64,000 bases of DNA, from NCBI RefSeq assembly GCF_029871245.1, contig NZ_SSON01000070.1:62001-126000 (forward strand), given 5' to 3'. The notes beneath the pieces were generated by a model that was not told where the DNA came from, did no database searches, and saw nothing but the letters and a program-made list of their open reading frames with translations. This DNA comes from Pseudomonas sp. BN102. Its GTDB lineage: Bacteria > Pseudomonadota > Gammaproteobacteria > Pseudomonadales > Pseudomonadaceae. Each line of letters starts with the position of its first letter. Position 1 is the first letter of the stretch. The position numbers and the translations under genes were made by a program. Below are positions 36,137-47,055 of this stretch, in pieces.

Positions 36137-36793
36137 TCAGTGGGTCAGTTCAAGCACCCGGTCCACCAGCTTGTAGATGCCGGAGGCCGCTTCGCTGATG
36201 GATTGCGCAAGCATGTAGGCCGGAGTGGTCACCAGCTTGCGCTTCTCGTCTTCGACTATCTCGCTGACCACGCAGTCGACGTGCTGGGCGCCCATCTCGG
36301 CCAGGGCCGCGGCGGTGCCGGCGTCGTCGCCGATGGTGCAGATCACGCCTTCACCGTAGATCTTCGCCGCCAGGGCCGGGGCGATGCAGATCAGGCCCAC
36401 CGGCTTGCCGGCTTCGGCGAAGCCGCGGGCGGCGGCCAGTACTTCGGGTTGCACGGTGCAGGCGGCGCCGCTGATGGCGAAGTCGGAGAGGTTCTTCGCC
36501 GCGCCGAAGCCGCCCGGGACAATCAGGGCATCGAAGTCGGCGGCGTCCAGTTCGCGCACGTCCTTGATCTCACCGCGGGCGATGCGCGCCGACTCCACCA
36601 GCACGTTGCGGCTTTCCGGCATCTCTTCGCCGGTGGTGTGGTCGATCACATGGTGCTGCGCGATGTTCGGGGCGAAGCACTGGACCTTGGCGCCGCGCTG
36701 GTCCAGGCGCAGCAGGGCGATCACGCTCTCGTGGATCTCCGCGCCGTCGTAAACGCCACAGCCGGACAGGATCACGGCAACTTTCTTGGTCAT
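36137..36793 (-). CDS. elbB: ElbB-type glyoxalase / isoprenoid-biosynthesis-associated protein
   Basis: 218-aa DJ-1/PfpI-superfamily protein. E. coli ElbB has glyoxalase activity and was once linked to isoprenoid synthesis. Seen: KKVAVILSGCGVYDGAEIHE at the start, LIVPGGFGAAKNLSDFA, and the nucleophilic elbow GLICIAPALAAKIYG with C136. ATG 36793 was chosen over the ATG six bases upstream because AGGAG lies 6 bases in front of it and would touch the earlier ATG. The stop is followed by nothing recognisable. A dienelactone-hydrolase-like gene lies 13 bases upstream on the same strand. Confidence 0.92.
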   Translation of the reverse strand: MTKKVAVILSGCGVYDGAEIHESVIALLRLDQRGAKVQCFAPNIAQHHVIDHTTGEEMPESRNVLVESARIARGEIKDVRELDAADFDALIVPGGFGAAKNLSDFAISGAACTVQPEVLAAARGFAEAGKPVGLICIAPALAAKIYGEGVICTIGDDAGTAAALAEMGAQHVDCVVSEIVEDEKRKLVTTPAYMLAQSISEAASGIYKLVDRVLELTH

Positions 36794-36806
36794 GGACATC
36801 TCCTGG

Positions 36807-37637
36807 TTATTGGGCCGGTCCGAGGTTTTCGCGAAGGAACGCCAGGGCGCGTCGCTGGGCATCCTGGGCCAGGCCGGGTTGGTAGGTATTCAGGTCGCTG
36901 CGCTGGTCGAAGACGTGGTCGGCGTTGCCGTACTGCACCAGTTCCAGGCGCTCGCCGGCGAGGCTGTCGAGGGCGGAGAGGCACTGCTGGTGGTCGGTGA
37001 TGTGGTCCTTGCCGCCGAGGAACATCAGCACCGGGGCATCGTGGACCAGGCCGTCGCGCAGGTGAGCGGGGAAGCCGCAATAGGGGTAGAAGGCGATCAC
37101 GCCGCGCACGCCGGCGAGCACACCCTTGCCGGTGGCGGGGAAGCCGTGGCCGGCGCTGCCGTCATAGGAAAGGGCGTCGAGTATGGTCCAGCCGCCGTGG
37201 GAATAGCCCAGCAGGGCCAGCCGGCGGCTGTCGATGGCGGGGTTCTTCCGCGCCAGGGCCAGGGCCGCGTAGACGTCGATGGCGCGCTCGTTTCCCCATA
37301 GGCGCTTGCCGTCGCACACCGGGCGCCAGTCGCTGATGCCACGGGCGGCATGGCTGTCGACGAAGAGCACCGCGTAGCCGGCCGGCAGCAGCCAGTTCTT
37401 GACGTTGCGCACCAGGCCGGGGTTCTGGCCATTGCAGCCGTGGAACACCAGCACTGTGGGGAAAGGACCGGAGCCGTCCGGGGCGAAGAAGCTGAGGTGC
37501 CGCGCCAGGCGCTGCTCCGCCGCGTTCAGGTCGGCGCTCTGCGGCAACAGGGCGGCGCGATAGGGATAGAGACCGAGCAGGGCGGTACAGGCCACGAGGA
37601 GCAGGGCGATCAGGGCGGGTTTCAGGAGTCTTCGCAT
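36807..37637 (-). CDS. Dienelactone-hydrolase-like alpha/beta hydrolase with N-terminal anchor
   Basis: 276-aa alpha/beta hydrolase. Seen: a hydrophobic N terminus (KPALIALLLVACTALLGLY) that is an uncleaved anchor or signal, then VLVFHGCNGQNPGL, the nucleophile elbow LLGYSHGGWT, Asp in FLGGKDHI and His in YGNADHVFD, completing a Ser-Asp-His triad. The physiological ester substrate is unknown. The start is uncertain: ATG 37637 gives the hydrophobic tail directly, while an in-frame GTG at 37667 adds 10 residues; neither has a clear ribosome-binding site. It is followed by elbB after 13 bases and is divergent from the desaturase gene. Confidence 0.85.
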   Translation of the reverse strand: MRRLLKPALIALLLVACTALLGLYPYRAALLPQSADLNAAEQRLARHLSFFAPDGSGPFPTVLVFHGCNGQNPGLVRNVKNWLLPAGYAVLFVDSHAARGISDWRPVCDGKRLWGNERAIDVYAALALARKNPAIDSRRLALLGYSHGGWTILDALSYDGSAGHGFPATGKGVLAGVRGVIAFYPYCGFPAHLRDGLVHDAPVLMFLGGKDHITDHQQCLSALDSLAGERLELVQYGNADHVFDQRSDLNTYQPGLAQDAQRRALAFLRENLGPAQ

Positions 37638-37809
37638 GCTGTCGTCATATGCCGCTTGGGTTGGCACGCCATGCCGAGGAGCCGGGCTGGCTCCAGGAGT
37701 AGCATCTACCGGGCAATCCTAGCAGGCCGGGGAATCAGGCCGCGAGCGCCGCGCCATCCTTCATCGAAACCTGCGGGAAACCGGACAAGCATAACGACAA
37801 GGCCGCCCC

Positions 37810-39045
37810 ATGAATTACGTGCTCTACGCAGTGCCTTTCTTCTTTCTCCTGATCGGCATCGAGTTGCTGGCCGATCGCTGGCGCGGGATGAGCAGCTACC
37901 GCACCGCCGATAGCCTGAACAGCCTGAGTGCCGGGGTGCTGTCCACCACCAGCGGCTTGCTGACCAAGGTGGTGGGGCTCCTCACCTACGGCTTCGCCTG
38001 GCAGCACCTGGCGCTCTTCGAGCTGTCGTCGGAGAGCCTCTGGGTCTGGCTGCTGGCCTTTGTCTTCTATGACTTCTGCTACTACTGGAACCACCGTCTG
38101 GGCCACGAGCGCAATCTGCTCTGGGCCGCCCATTCGGTGCATCACCAGAGCGAGGAGTACAACCTCTCCACCGCTCTGCGGCAGACCAGTACCGGTTTTC
38201 TCATCGGCTGGATCTTCTACCTGCCGATGGCCGTCGCCGGGGTGCCGCCGCTGGTGTTCCTCACCGTGGGGGCGCTGAACCTGCTCTACCAGTTCTGGGT
38301 GCATACCCGCCATGTGCCCAAGCTGGGCTGGTTCGAATGGGTCTTCATCACTCCCTCCAACCACCGCGTCCACCACGCGCAGAATCCGGTCTACATGGAT
38401 CGCAACTACGGCGGCGTGTTCATCATCTGGGACCGCCTGTTCGGCACTTTCCAGGAGGAGCTCGACGACGAGCCGGTGATCTTCGGCGTGACCACGCCGC
38501 TGGCCAGCTGGAACCCGCTCTGGGCCAACCTGCAGTTCTATGTGCAGCTGTGGCGCGACGCGGCGCGGGCGGATTCCTGGTGGGACAAACTGCGCATCTG
38601 GTTCATGCGCACCGGCTGGCGTCCGGCGGACGTGACCGAGCGCTACCCCCTGGCCAAGCCGGACCTCGCCCGCTTCGTCAAGTTCGAGGTGCCCCTGGGC
38701 ATGGGGCAGAAGTGGTACGCAGGATTGCAGTTCGCGCTCTACGTGGTCGCCGGTACCTGGCTGCTGGGCACCGGTGACGACGCTTGGCTGGCCGGGCTCT
38801 GGCTGGCCTGGGCCTGGATGGCCTTCGGGCTCTATGGGCTGGGTGTCTGGCTGGAGAACCGTCCCTGGGCGCGCGCCCTGGAGCTGGCGCGGCTGCTGGC
38901 GAACTGGCCGGCGCTCTGGGCGGCCACGGCGCTGGGGTTGTTGCCGATGGGGAGCTTGGGTTGGTGGCTGCTGGCGCTCTACAGCCTGGTCAGCCTGGCC
39001 GCGCTCATCGGCCTGCCGCGCCGCGAGGAGGCACTGGCGCTCTGA
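37810..39045 (+). CDS. Fatty-acid-hydroxylase/sterol-desaturase-superfamily membrane protein
   Basis: 411-aa integral membrane di-iron protein. The superfamily hydroxylates or desaturates lipids with O2. The eight-histidine pattern is present: H95-x3-H99 (HRLGH), H108 and H111-H112 (HSVHH), H165-xx-H168, and H185 with H188-H189 (HRVHH). Helices occur at about 1-20, 75-92, 130-160 and a C-terminal set 310-405. The C-terminal portion is longer than in plain sterol desaturases and resembles bacterial alkylglycerol-monooxygenase-like proteins. The lipid substrate is unknown. It ends directly against the convergent DedA gene, with no gap. Confidence 0.87.
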   Translation: MNYVLYAVPFFFLLIGIELLADRWRGMSSYRTADSLNSLSAGVLSTTSGLLTKVVGLLTYGFAWQHLALFELSSESLWVWLLAFVFYDFCYYWNHRLGHERNLLWAAHSVHHQSEEYNLSTALRQTSTGFLIGWIFYLPMAVAGVPPLVFLTVGALNLLYQFWVHTRHVPKLGWFEWVFITPSNHRVHHAQNPVYMDRNYGGVFIIWDRLFGTFQEELDDEPVIFGVTTPLASWNPLWANLQFYVQLWRDAARADSWWDKLRIWFMRTGWRPADVTERYPLAKPDLARFVKFEVPLGMGQKWYAGLQFALYVVAGTWLLGTGDDAWLAGLWLAWAWMAFGLYGLGVWLENRPWARALELARLLANWPALWAATALGLLPMGSLGWWLLALYSLVSLAALIGLPRREEALAL

Positions 39046-39603
39046 TCAGCGTCTTCCGTTGCTGCGCAGGCGGCGCCGCAGCCAGAGGAGGCCGCCGATG
39101 GCCAGCAGGCCGCCGAGGACCATCAGCTCATAGCGCTTGAGGTTGCCCAGCATGCCTTCGAGCACGGCGCCGAAGTGGAAGGCGGCGAAGCCGAGGGTCA
39201 GGGCCCAGATCAGGGCGCCTATGCCGTTGAGGATCAGGTAGCGTAGTGGCGGGTAGCCGGACAGGCCGATGGCCACCGGCATCACCGTGCGCAGGCCGTA
39301 GACGAAGCGGAAGCTCAGCACCCAGATATCCGGATGGCGGCGGATGTGGGCCAGCGCGCGGTCGCCCATGGCCTGCCAGCGCGGCTTGCGGGCGAGGATC
39401 TGCCGCCCCTTGTGGCGGCCCAGGTAGTACCAGAGCTGGTCGCCGGCATAGCTGCCGAAGAAGGCGGTGGCCACCACATAGTTGATGTCCATGTAGCCGC
39501 GGAAGGCGAGGAAGCCGGCCAGGACCAGGATCGTCTCGCCCTCGAAGAAGGTGCCGAGGAAGAGGGCGAAGTAGCCGAAATCCTGGAGAAATTGTTGCAG
39601 CAT
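39046..39603 (-). CDS. DedA-family membrane protein
   Basis: 185-aa inner-membrane protein of the DedA (SNARE-associated, VTT) family. DedA proteins include lipid scramblases needed for membrane-potential and envelope homeostasis. Seen: FGYFALFLGTFFEGETILVLAGFLAFRGYM, where the Glu in FFEGE is the family's functional acidic residue, then FFGSYAGDQLWYYLGRHKGR and FRFVYGLRTVMPVAIGLSGYP, the conserved FxRxxxG motif. It ends in an Arg-rich cytoplasmic tail. The ORF abuts the desaturase stop. The 234-base gap upstream separates it from the divergent hemB, with nothing recognisable in it. Confidence 0.92.
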   Translation of the reverse strand: MLQQFLQDFGYFALFLGTFFEGETILVLAGFLAFRGYMDINYVVATAFFGSYAGDQLWYYLGRHKGRQILARKPRWQAMGDRALAHIRRHPDIWVLSFRFVYGLRTVMPVAIGLSGYPPLRYLILNGIGALIWALTLGFAAFHFGAVLEGMLGNLKRYELMVLGGLLAIGGLLWLRRRLRSNGRR

Positions 39604-39786
39604 GGTTGCGGTGCGCAGCGAAATGAACGCGCAGCCTAACCGGGATGACGCCCCGGGAAAAGCTCCGGGCGCCGCCGATCACGCTGGAGTTGACCACGGA
39701 CAATGCCCAAGGCGCCGAAGGATGAGCGGTACGCCGGTCGACGCGACTCTGGGTCGCTGTCGCGGATTGTTACCGTTCGGTCATAA

Positions 39787-40851
<1,065 letters not shown>

Positions 40852-40871
40852 TCTCCCCCCAGGAACTGCAG

Positions 40872-43112
40872 ATGAACACCGAAGGACTCAACCCCAGCGC
40901 ATTGCTCGAACCCCTGAAGGAGGTCCCCGAGGTTTCGGAGACCCCCGCGGCCCCCGAGGCTCCCATCGTCGATGGGGGGCCGGCTCCGGCCTCTGTGCCG
41001 GTCGCCGCGCCCGCCCCGGCACCGCTGGTGGTGCCGAGCCTGGATGACAGCAGCCTGTACATCCACCGTGAACTGTCCCAGCTGCAGTTCAACATCCGCG
41101 TGCTGGAACAGGCGCTGGATGAGTCCTATCCCTTGCTCGAACGTCTGAAGTTCCTGCTGATCTTCTCCAGCAACCTGGACGAGTTCTTCGAGATCCGCGT
41201 CGCCGGCCTGAAGAAGCAGATCACCTTCGCCCGCGAAAAGGCCGGCGCCGACGGCCTGCTGCCGCACCAGGCGATGGCACGCATCAGCGAGCTGGTGCAC
41301 GAGCAGGTGACCCGCCAGTACAGCATCCTCAACGACATCCTGTTGCCGGAGCTGGCCAAGCACCAGGTCAACTTCATCCGCCGCCGTTACTGGACCACCA
41401 AGCTCAAGAGCTGGGTGCGCCGCTATTTCCGCGACGAGATCGCGCCGATCATCACCCCCATCGGCCTGGACCCGACGCACCCCTTCCCGCTGCTGGTGAA
41501 CAAGAGCCTCAACTTCATCGTCGAGCTGGAAGGCGTGGATGCCTTCGGCCGCGATTCCGGCCTGGCGATCATCCCGGCGCCGCGCCTGCTGCCGCGGGTG
41601 ATCCGCGTGCCCGAGGACATCGGCGGACCGGGGGATAACTTCGTCTTCCTGTCCTCGATGATCCACGCCCATGCCGACGACCTCTTCCCCGGCATGAAGG
41701 TGAAGGGCTGCTACCAGTTCCGCCTGACCCGTAACGCCGACCTCTCGGTGGACACCGAGGACGTCGACGACCTGGCCCGCGCCCTGCGCGGCGAGCTGTT
41801 CTCGCGTCGCTATGGCGATGCAGTGCGCCTGGAAGTGGCCGACACCTGCCCGAAACAGCTATCGGACTACCTGCTCAAGCAATTCGGCCTGAACGAGAGC
41901 GAGCTGTACCAGGTCAACGGCCCGGTGAACCTGACCCGCCTGTTCAGCATCACCGGCCTGGAAAGTCACCCGGAGCTACAGCACCCGTCCTTCACTCCGC
42001 TGATCCCCAAGCTGCTGCAGAAGGTCGAGAACCTCTTCAACGTGGTGGGCAAGCAGGACATCCTGCTGCTGCATCCCTTCGAATCCTTCACCCCGGTGGT
42101 GGACTTCCTGCGCCAGGCCGCCAAGGACCCCAGCGTCCTGGCCATCAAGCAGACGCTGTACCGCGCCGGCGCCAACTCCGAGATCGTCGACTCCCTGGTG
42201 GAAGCGGCGCGCAACGGCAAGGAGGTCACCGTGGTGATCGAGCTGCGCGCGCGCTTCGACGAGGAGTCCAACCTGCAGCTGGCGAGCCGTCTGCAGGAAG
42301 CGGGCGCCGTGGTGATCTACGGGGTGGTGGGTTTCAAGACCCACGCCAAGATGATGCTGATCCTGCGTCGCGAGAACGGCGAGCTGCGCCGCTACGCCCA
42401 CCTCGGCACCGGCAACTACCACGCCGGCAACGCGCGGCTGTACACCGACTACAGCCTGCTGACCGCCGATGACGCGCTCTGCGAGGACCTGCACAAGCTG
42501 TTCAACCAGCTGATCGGCATGGGCAAGACCCTGCGCATGAGAAAGCTGCTGCACGCGCCCTTCACCCTGAAGAAGACGCTGCTCGACATGATCGCCCGCG
42601 AGGCCCTGCACGCCAGCGAAGGCAAGCCGGCGCACATCATGGTCAAGGTCAACGCGCTGACCGATCCCAAGGTCGTCCGCGCGCTCTACAAGGCCAGCCA
42701 GAGCGGCGTGCGCATCGACCTGGTGGTGCGCGGCATGTGCTGCCTGCGCCCGGGCATCCCCGGCGTGTCGCACAACATCCAGGTGCGTTCGATCATCGGG
42801 CGCTTCCTCGAACACAGCCGTATCTACTACTTCCTCAATGGCGGCGACGAGAAGATGTACCTCTCCAGCGCGGACTGGATGGAGCGCAACCTGGACATGC
42901 GTGTCGAGACCTGCTTCCCGGTGGAGGGCAAGAAGCTGCTGACGCGGGTGAAGAAGGAAATGGAGGCCTACATCAGCGACAACACCCAGAGCTGGGTGCT
43001 GCAGCCGGACGGGCGCTACCTGCGCAACAGCCCGAGCGGCAACCAGAACTCGCGCAACGCCCAGGCGACTCTGCTGGACAAGTTGACCAACCCGCCGACC
43101 AGTGCGCGCTGA
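40872..43112 (+). CDS. ppk: Polyphosphate kinase 1
   Basis: 746-aa PPK1, which reversibly makes polyphosphate from ATP at the membrane periphery. Seen: an N-terminal extension of about 60 residues rich in Ala, Pro and Val (EAPIVDGG..VAAPAPAPLVV) that is longer than in E. coli, then the PPK N domain with SLYIHRELSQLQFN, and the phospholipase-D-like C domains. Catalytic H491 lies in GFKTHAKMML and H648 in LEHSRIYYF. It follows hemB by 20 bases and is convergent with ppx across a shared terminator. Convergence of kinase and phosphatase is the Pseudomonas order, unlike the E. coli ppk-ppx operon. Confidence 0.97.
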   Translation: MNTEGLNPSALLEPLKEVPEVSETPAAPEAPIVDGGPAPASVPVAAPAPAPLVVPSLDDSSLYIHRELSQLQFNIRVLEQALDESYPLLERLKFLLIFSSNLDEFFEIRVAGLKKQITFAREKAGADGLLPHQAMARISELVHEQVTRQYSILNDILLPELAKHQVNFIRRRYWTTKLKSWVRRYFRDEIAPIITPIGLDPTHPFPLLVNKSLNFIVELEGVDAFGRDSGLAIIPAPRLLPRVIRVPEDIGGPGDNFVFLSSMIHAHADDLFPGMKVKGCYQFRLTRNADLSVDTEDVDDLARALRGELFSRRYGDAVRLEVADTCPKQLSDYLLKQFGLNESELYQVNGPVNLTRLFSITGLESHPELQHPSFTPLIPKLLQKVENLFNVVGKQDILLLHPFESFTPVVDFLRQAAKDPSVLAIKQTLYRAGANSEIVDSLVEAARNGKEVTVVIELRARFDEESNLQLASRLQEAGAVVIYGVVGFKTHAKMMLILRRENGELRRYAHLGTGNYHAGNARLYTDYSLLTADDALCEDLHKLFNQLIGMGKTLRMRKLLHAPFTLKKTLLDMIAREALHASEGKPAHIMVKVNALTDPKVVRALYKASQSGVRIDLVVRGMCCLRPGIPGVSHNIQVRSIIGRFLEHSRIYYFLNGGDEKMYLSSADWMERNLDMRVETCFPVEGKKLLTRVKKEMEAYISDNTQSWVLQPDGRYLRNSPSGNQNSRNAQATLLDKLTNPPTSAR

Positions 43113-43126
43113 GCACTGAAATGAAA

Positions 43127-43150
43127 ACGGGGCCTTCGGGCCCCGATTTT
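43127..43150. terminator. Bidirectional terminator between ppk and ppx
   Basis: AACGGGGCC-TTCG-GGCCCC forms a 6-bp GC stem with UUCG loop; GATTTT follows on the plus strand and AAAA precedes it (ATGAAAACGGGG), giving T-runs in both directions. Confidence 0.8.
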
Positions 43151-43218
43151 CATGCAGCGGCGGATTCTCCGCCTACGCAGGGTGGAAAGCGCTTCTCTTT
43201 CCACCTCCCGGCCGCCGA

Positions 43219-44721
43219 TCAGCGCACCTTCAGCGCCACATCGATGCGATTGAGCCACTCGGCTTCCTGCTCGAAGTCCGCCTGGGTCAGCGGATTGGCC
43301 TCCAGCCAGCCTTTCGGGAACTGTACCTCGAAGCTGTTTCCAGAGGCCTTGAGCTTCACCTCTGGCATAGCCGAGGTGCCGCGGATGTGGTGGAAGAGGA
43401 TGGCGAAGCGCAGCAGCACGCAGAGACGCAGCAGCTTCACGCCTTCCTCGCCGAACTCGGCGAACCTGTCCTTGGGGATGTTGCGGCGATGGCCGCGTAC
43501 CAGCAGCGCCAGCATCAGCTGGTCCTGGCGGGAAAAGCCGGCCAGGTCCGAGTGCTCGACCAGGTAGGCGCCGTGCTTGTGGTAGCTGTAGTGGGCGATG
43601 TCCATGCCGATCTCATGGACGCGCGCGGCCCAGAGCAGCAGGTCGCGGTGCTGGTCATCTTCCAGCCCCCAGCTCTCGGCGACCTGTTCCAGGGACGCCA
43701 GCGCCTTGGCCTCGACCCGTGCGGCCTGCTCCAGATCCACGTGGCAGCGCTCCATCAACGCGCTCAGGGTGCGCTCGCGAACATCCTCGTGGTGGTGGCG
43801 GCCTAGCAGGTCGTAGAGCACGCCTTCGCGCAGGGCGCCTTCGGAGTGGGTCATGCGCTTGAGATCGAGGGCTTCGAAGAGGGCCTCGGTGATCGCCAGG
43901 CCCGCCGGGAAGATGGGGCGGCGATCCGGCTTGATGCCGTCCAGGTCGAGTTTCTCGACGTCGCCCAGCTTGAACAGCCTGCGCTTGAGCCAGGCCAGGC
44001 CTTCCGGGTTGATCTCGCCGTTGCCGAGGCCCGCGGCCTGGATCGCCAGGCCGACGGCGCGGATGGTGCCGGAGGCGCCCACCGCTTCCTGCCACCCGAG
44101 GCGGCGCAGGCTGTATTCGATGCCCATCAGTTCCAGGCGCGCCGCGGTATAGGCCTGGGCGTAGCGCGCCGGGGTGATCTTGCCGTCACGGAAATAGCGC
44201 TGGGTGTAACTGACGCAGCCCATCTGCAGGCTCTCGCGCAACTGCGACTCGAAGCGCTGGCCGATGATGAACTCAGTGCTGCCGCCGCCGATGTCCGCCA
44301 CCAGGCGGCGGCCGGGGGTGTCCGGCAGGGTGTGGGAAACACCCAGGTAGATCAGGCGTGCTTCTTCGCGGCCGGAGATTACCTCCACCGGGTGGCCGAG
44401 GATTTCTTCGGCGCGGTGGATGAACTCGGCCCGGTTGTGGGCTTCACGCAAGGCGTTGGTGCCGACTATGCGCACCGCGCCTTCGGGCAGGCCGGCGATC
44501 ATCTGGGCGAAGCGGCGCAGGCAATCCAGGCCGCGCTGCATGGATTCCTCGCTGAGGTTGCGTGCCTCGTCCAGGCCCGCCGCCAGCTGCACCTTGTCGC
44601 CGAGCCGCTCCAGGATACGGATCTCGCCATGGTCGGCTTTGGCCACCACCATGTGGAAGCTGTTCGAGCCGAGGTCGATGGCGGCGATCAGGGACGGGAT
44701 TTCGGCAGGCTTTTGCGGCAT
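43219..44721 (-). CDS. ppx: Exopolyphosphatase (Ppx/GppA)
   Basis: 500-aa cytoplasmic exopolyphosphatase of the ASKHA/sugar-kinase-HSP70-actin fold, releasing phosphate from polyphosphate chain ends. The P-loop-like start is [31 protein letters not shown] is the second phosphate motif; [16 protein letters not shown] is the family helix. The C-terminal HD-like domain has [32 protein letters not shown] 44721 ([11 protein letters not shown]) gives the family length; the frame stays open further upstream but without family similarity. No clear ribosome-binding site. Convergent with ppk and divergent from trxA. Confidence 0.95.
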   Translation of the reverse strand: MPQKPAEIPSLIAAIDLGSNSFHMVVAKADHGEIRILERLGDKVQLAAGLDEARNLSEESMQRGLDCLRRFAQMIAGLPEGAVRIVGTNALREAHNRAEFIHRAEEILGHPVEVISGREEARLIYLGVSHTLPDTPGRRLVADIGGGSTEFIIGQRFESQLRESLQMGCVSYTQRYFRDGKITPARYAQAYTAARLELMGIEYSLRRLGWQEAVGASGTIRAVGLAIQAAGLGNGEINPEGLAWLKRRLFKLGDVEKLDLDGIKPDRRPIFPAGLAITEALFEALDLKRMTHSEGALREGVLYDLLGRHHHEDVRERTLSALMERCHVDLEQAARVEAKALASLEQVAESWGLEDDQHRDLLLWAARVHEIGMDIAHYSYHKHGAYLVEHSDLAGFSRQDQLMLALLVRGHRRNIPKDRFAEFGEEGVKLLRLCVLLRFAILFHHIRGTSAMPEVKLKASGNSFEVQFPKGWLEANPLTQADFEQEAEWLNRIDVALKVR

Positions 44722-45082
44722 GGTTTCGGGTCTCGAGGCTGAACCGCGCAATCCTGCCACGGTTGCCCCGTCGAGCCAACGCGAATAGCGGTACATTGGT
44801 ACCAGATTCGGCGTTGGCCACGAAGGGGCGTGGGGTGTGCGGTTTTCTGGCGAATAACTGGCTGTGCACACTATAGGTGGGATATGACAACCGCGCGCTG
44901 GCAGGGCCGGCGGTCTGCCCAGGCGCTACTCGGATCGGCTGGTGGATTGACGCGGCGGCATCCATCCATCAGTTTTGCCCGGTAATGCCATAGCGAAGCT
45001 CAATCAGCCTTCGCTTTCGGTCCCGGGAAAGCCGGGCTATGATGGCTCCACTTTTTTGCTTCCGAACCACGGAGATCCTTCC
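44722..45082. other. 361-base divergent promoter region between ppx and trxA
   Basis: It holds promoters for ppx (minus) and trxA (plus). For trxA a -10 TATGAT is visible at 45038-45043, without a convincing -35 at 17 bases. A short GGTAC-repeat palindrome lies near 44790. No reading frame, tRNA or repeat copy is seen. Confidence 0.5.
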
Positions 45083-45409
45083 ATGAGCGAATTCATCACC
45101 AATGTCACCGATGCCAGCTTCGAGCAGGACGTGCTCAAGGCCGACGGCGCGGTGCTGGTCGACTATTGGGCCGAGTGGTGCGGTCCGTGCAAAATGATTG
45201 CCCCGGTCCTCGACGAGATCGCCAAGGACTACCAGGGCAAGCTGAAAGTCTGCAAGTTGAACATCGACGAGAACCAGGACACCCCGCCGAAGTACGGCGT
45301 GCGTGGCATCCCGACCCTGATGCTGTTCAAGAACGGCAACGTCGAAGCCACCAAGGTCGGCGCCCTGTCGAAGTCCCAGCTGGCGGCCTTCCTCGACGCC
45401 AACATCTGA
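45083..45409 (+). CDS. trxA: Thioredoxin 1
   Basis: 108-aa thioredoxin, cytoplasmic disulfide reductant recycled by TrxB. The active site WCGPC places the redox cysteines at C33 and C36. [11 protein letters not shown] with the cis-Pro loop, and a buried D27 in VLVDYWAEW, are present. ACGGAGATCC precedes ATG 45083. A strong terminator follows at 45451 and rho begins 257 bases downstream, the same neighbour as in E. coli and P. aeruginosa. Confidence 0.98.
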   Translation: MSEFITNVTDASFEQDVLKADGAVLVDYWAEWCGPCKMIAPVLDEIAKDYQGKLKVCKLNIDENQDTPPKYGVRGIPTLMLFKNGNVEATKVGALSKSQLAAFLDANI

Positions 45410-45450
45410 TTCCGCGCGGCCTGCAGCGCCCGCATCAGAAGCGTCCGGAG

Positions 45451-45476
45451 AAGCCCCGCCAATCGCGGGGCTTTTT
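45451..45476 (+). terminator. Intrinsic terminator of trxA
   Basis: AAGCCCCGC-CAAT-GCGGGGCTT region: GCCCCGC pairs with GCGGGGC, followed by TTTTTC. It ends the trxA transcript before the rho leader. Confidence 0.88.
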
Positions 45477-45477
45477 C

Positions 45478-45665
45478 ATGGATCGGCACTAGACTACCCC
45501 GTTGCGCCGGTGTTACATTCGATCCGCTGCCATTTCTATGCAGCCCTCCACGCCGTCGCCGACGCACCCCAATTCGAATAAGCACAGCGATCCTGTCGCC
45601 TTCTCTGCGGCGCGGCCTCCAAAGCTCGATGCTTTCCCTTCTCCATATCTATCTACTTCATTCCT
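45478..45665 (+). promoter_or_regulatory. Pyrimidine-rich rho leader (possible autogenous Rho attenuation)
   Basis: The roughly 190 bases before rho are strikingly C/T-rich and G-poor from about 45534: the last 35 bases before the ATG contain only 6 purines. No Shine-Dalgarno sequence precedes the ATG. C-rich, unstructured leaders are Rho loading (rut) sites, and E. coli rho represses itself by terminating in its own leader. An upstream ATG at 45629 opens a 63-codon frame overlapping rho, which I do not call as a gene. Confidence 0.5.
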
Positions 45666-46925
<1,260 letters not shown>

Positions 46926-46943
46926 GTCTTGGATGTGCTGCAA

Positions 46944-46973
46944 GGGCCGGGGAAACCCGGCCTTCGCATTTCT
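46944..46973 (+). terminator. Hairpin terminator after rho
   Basis: GGCCGGG-GAAA-CCCGGCC is a perfect 7-bp stem with a GNRA loop, followed by TTCGCATTT. An alternative larger pairing exists: AAGGGCCGG at 46942-46950 with CCGGCCCTT at 46977-46985, so two mutually exclusive hairpins are possible. Confidence 0.65.
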
Positions 46974-47055
46974 GTGCCGGCCCTTTGTCCTTCTGAATAA
47001 CCCAGTTCGGCGCTAAACTTTGCGCCCCGACCTGCACGCCTCGAGAGGCTCAAGC

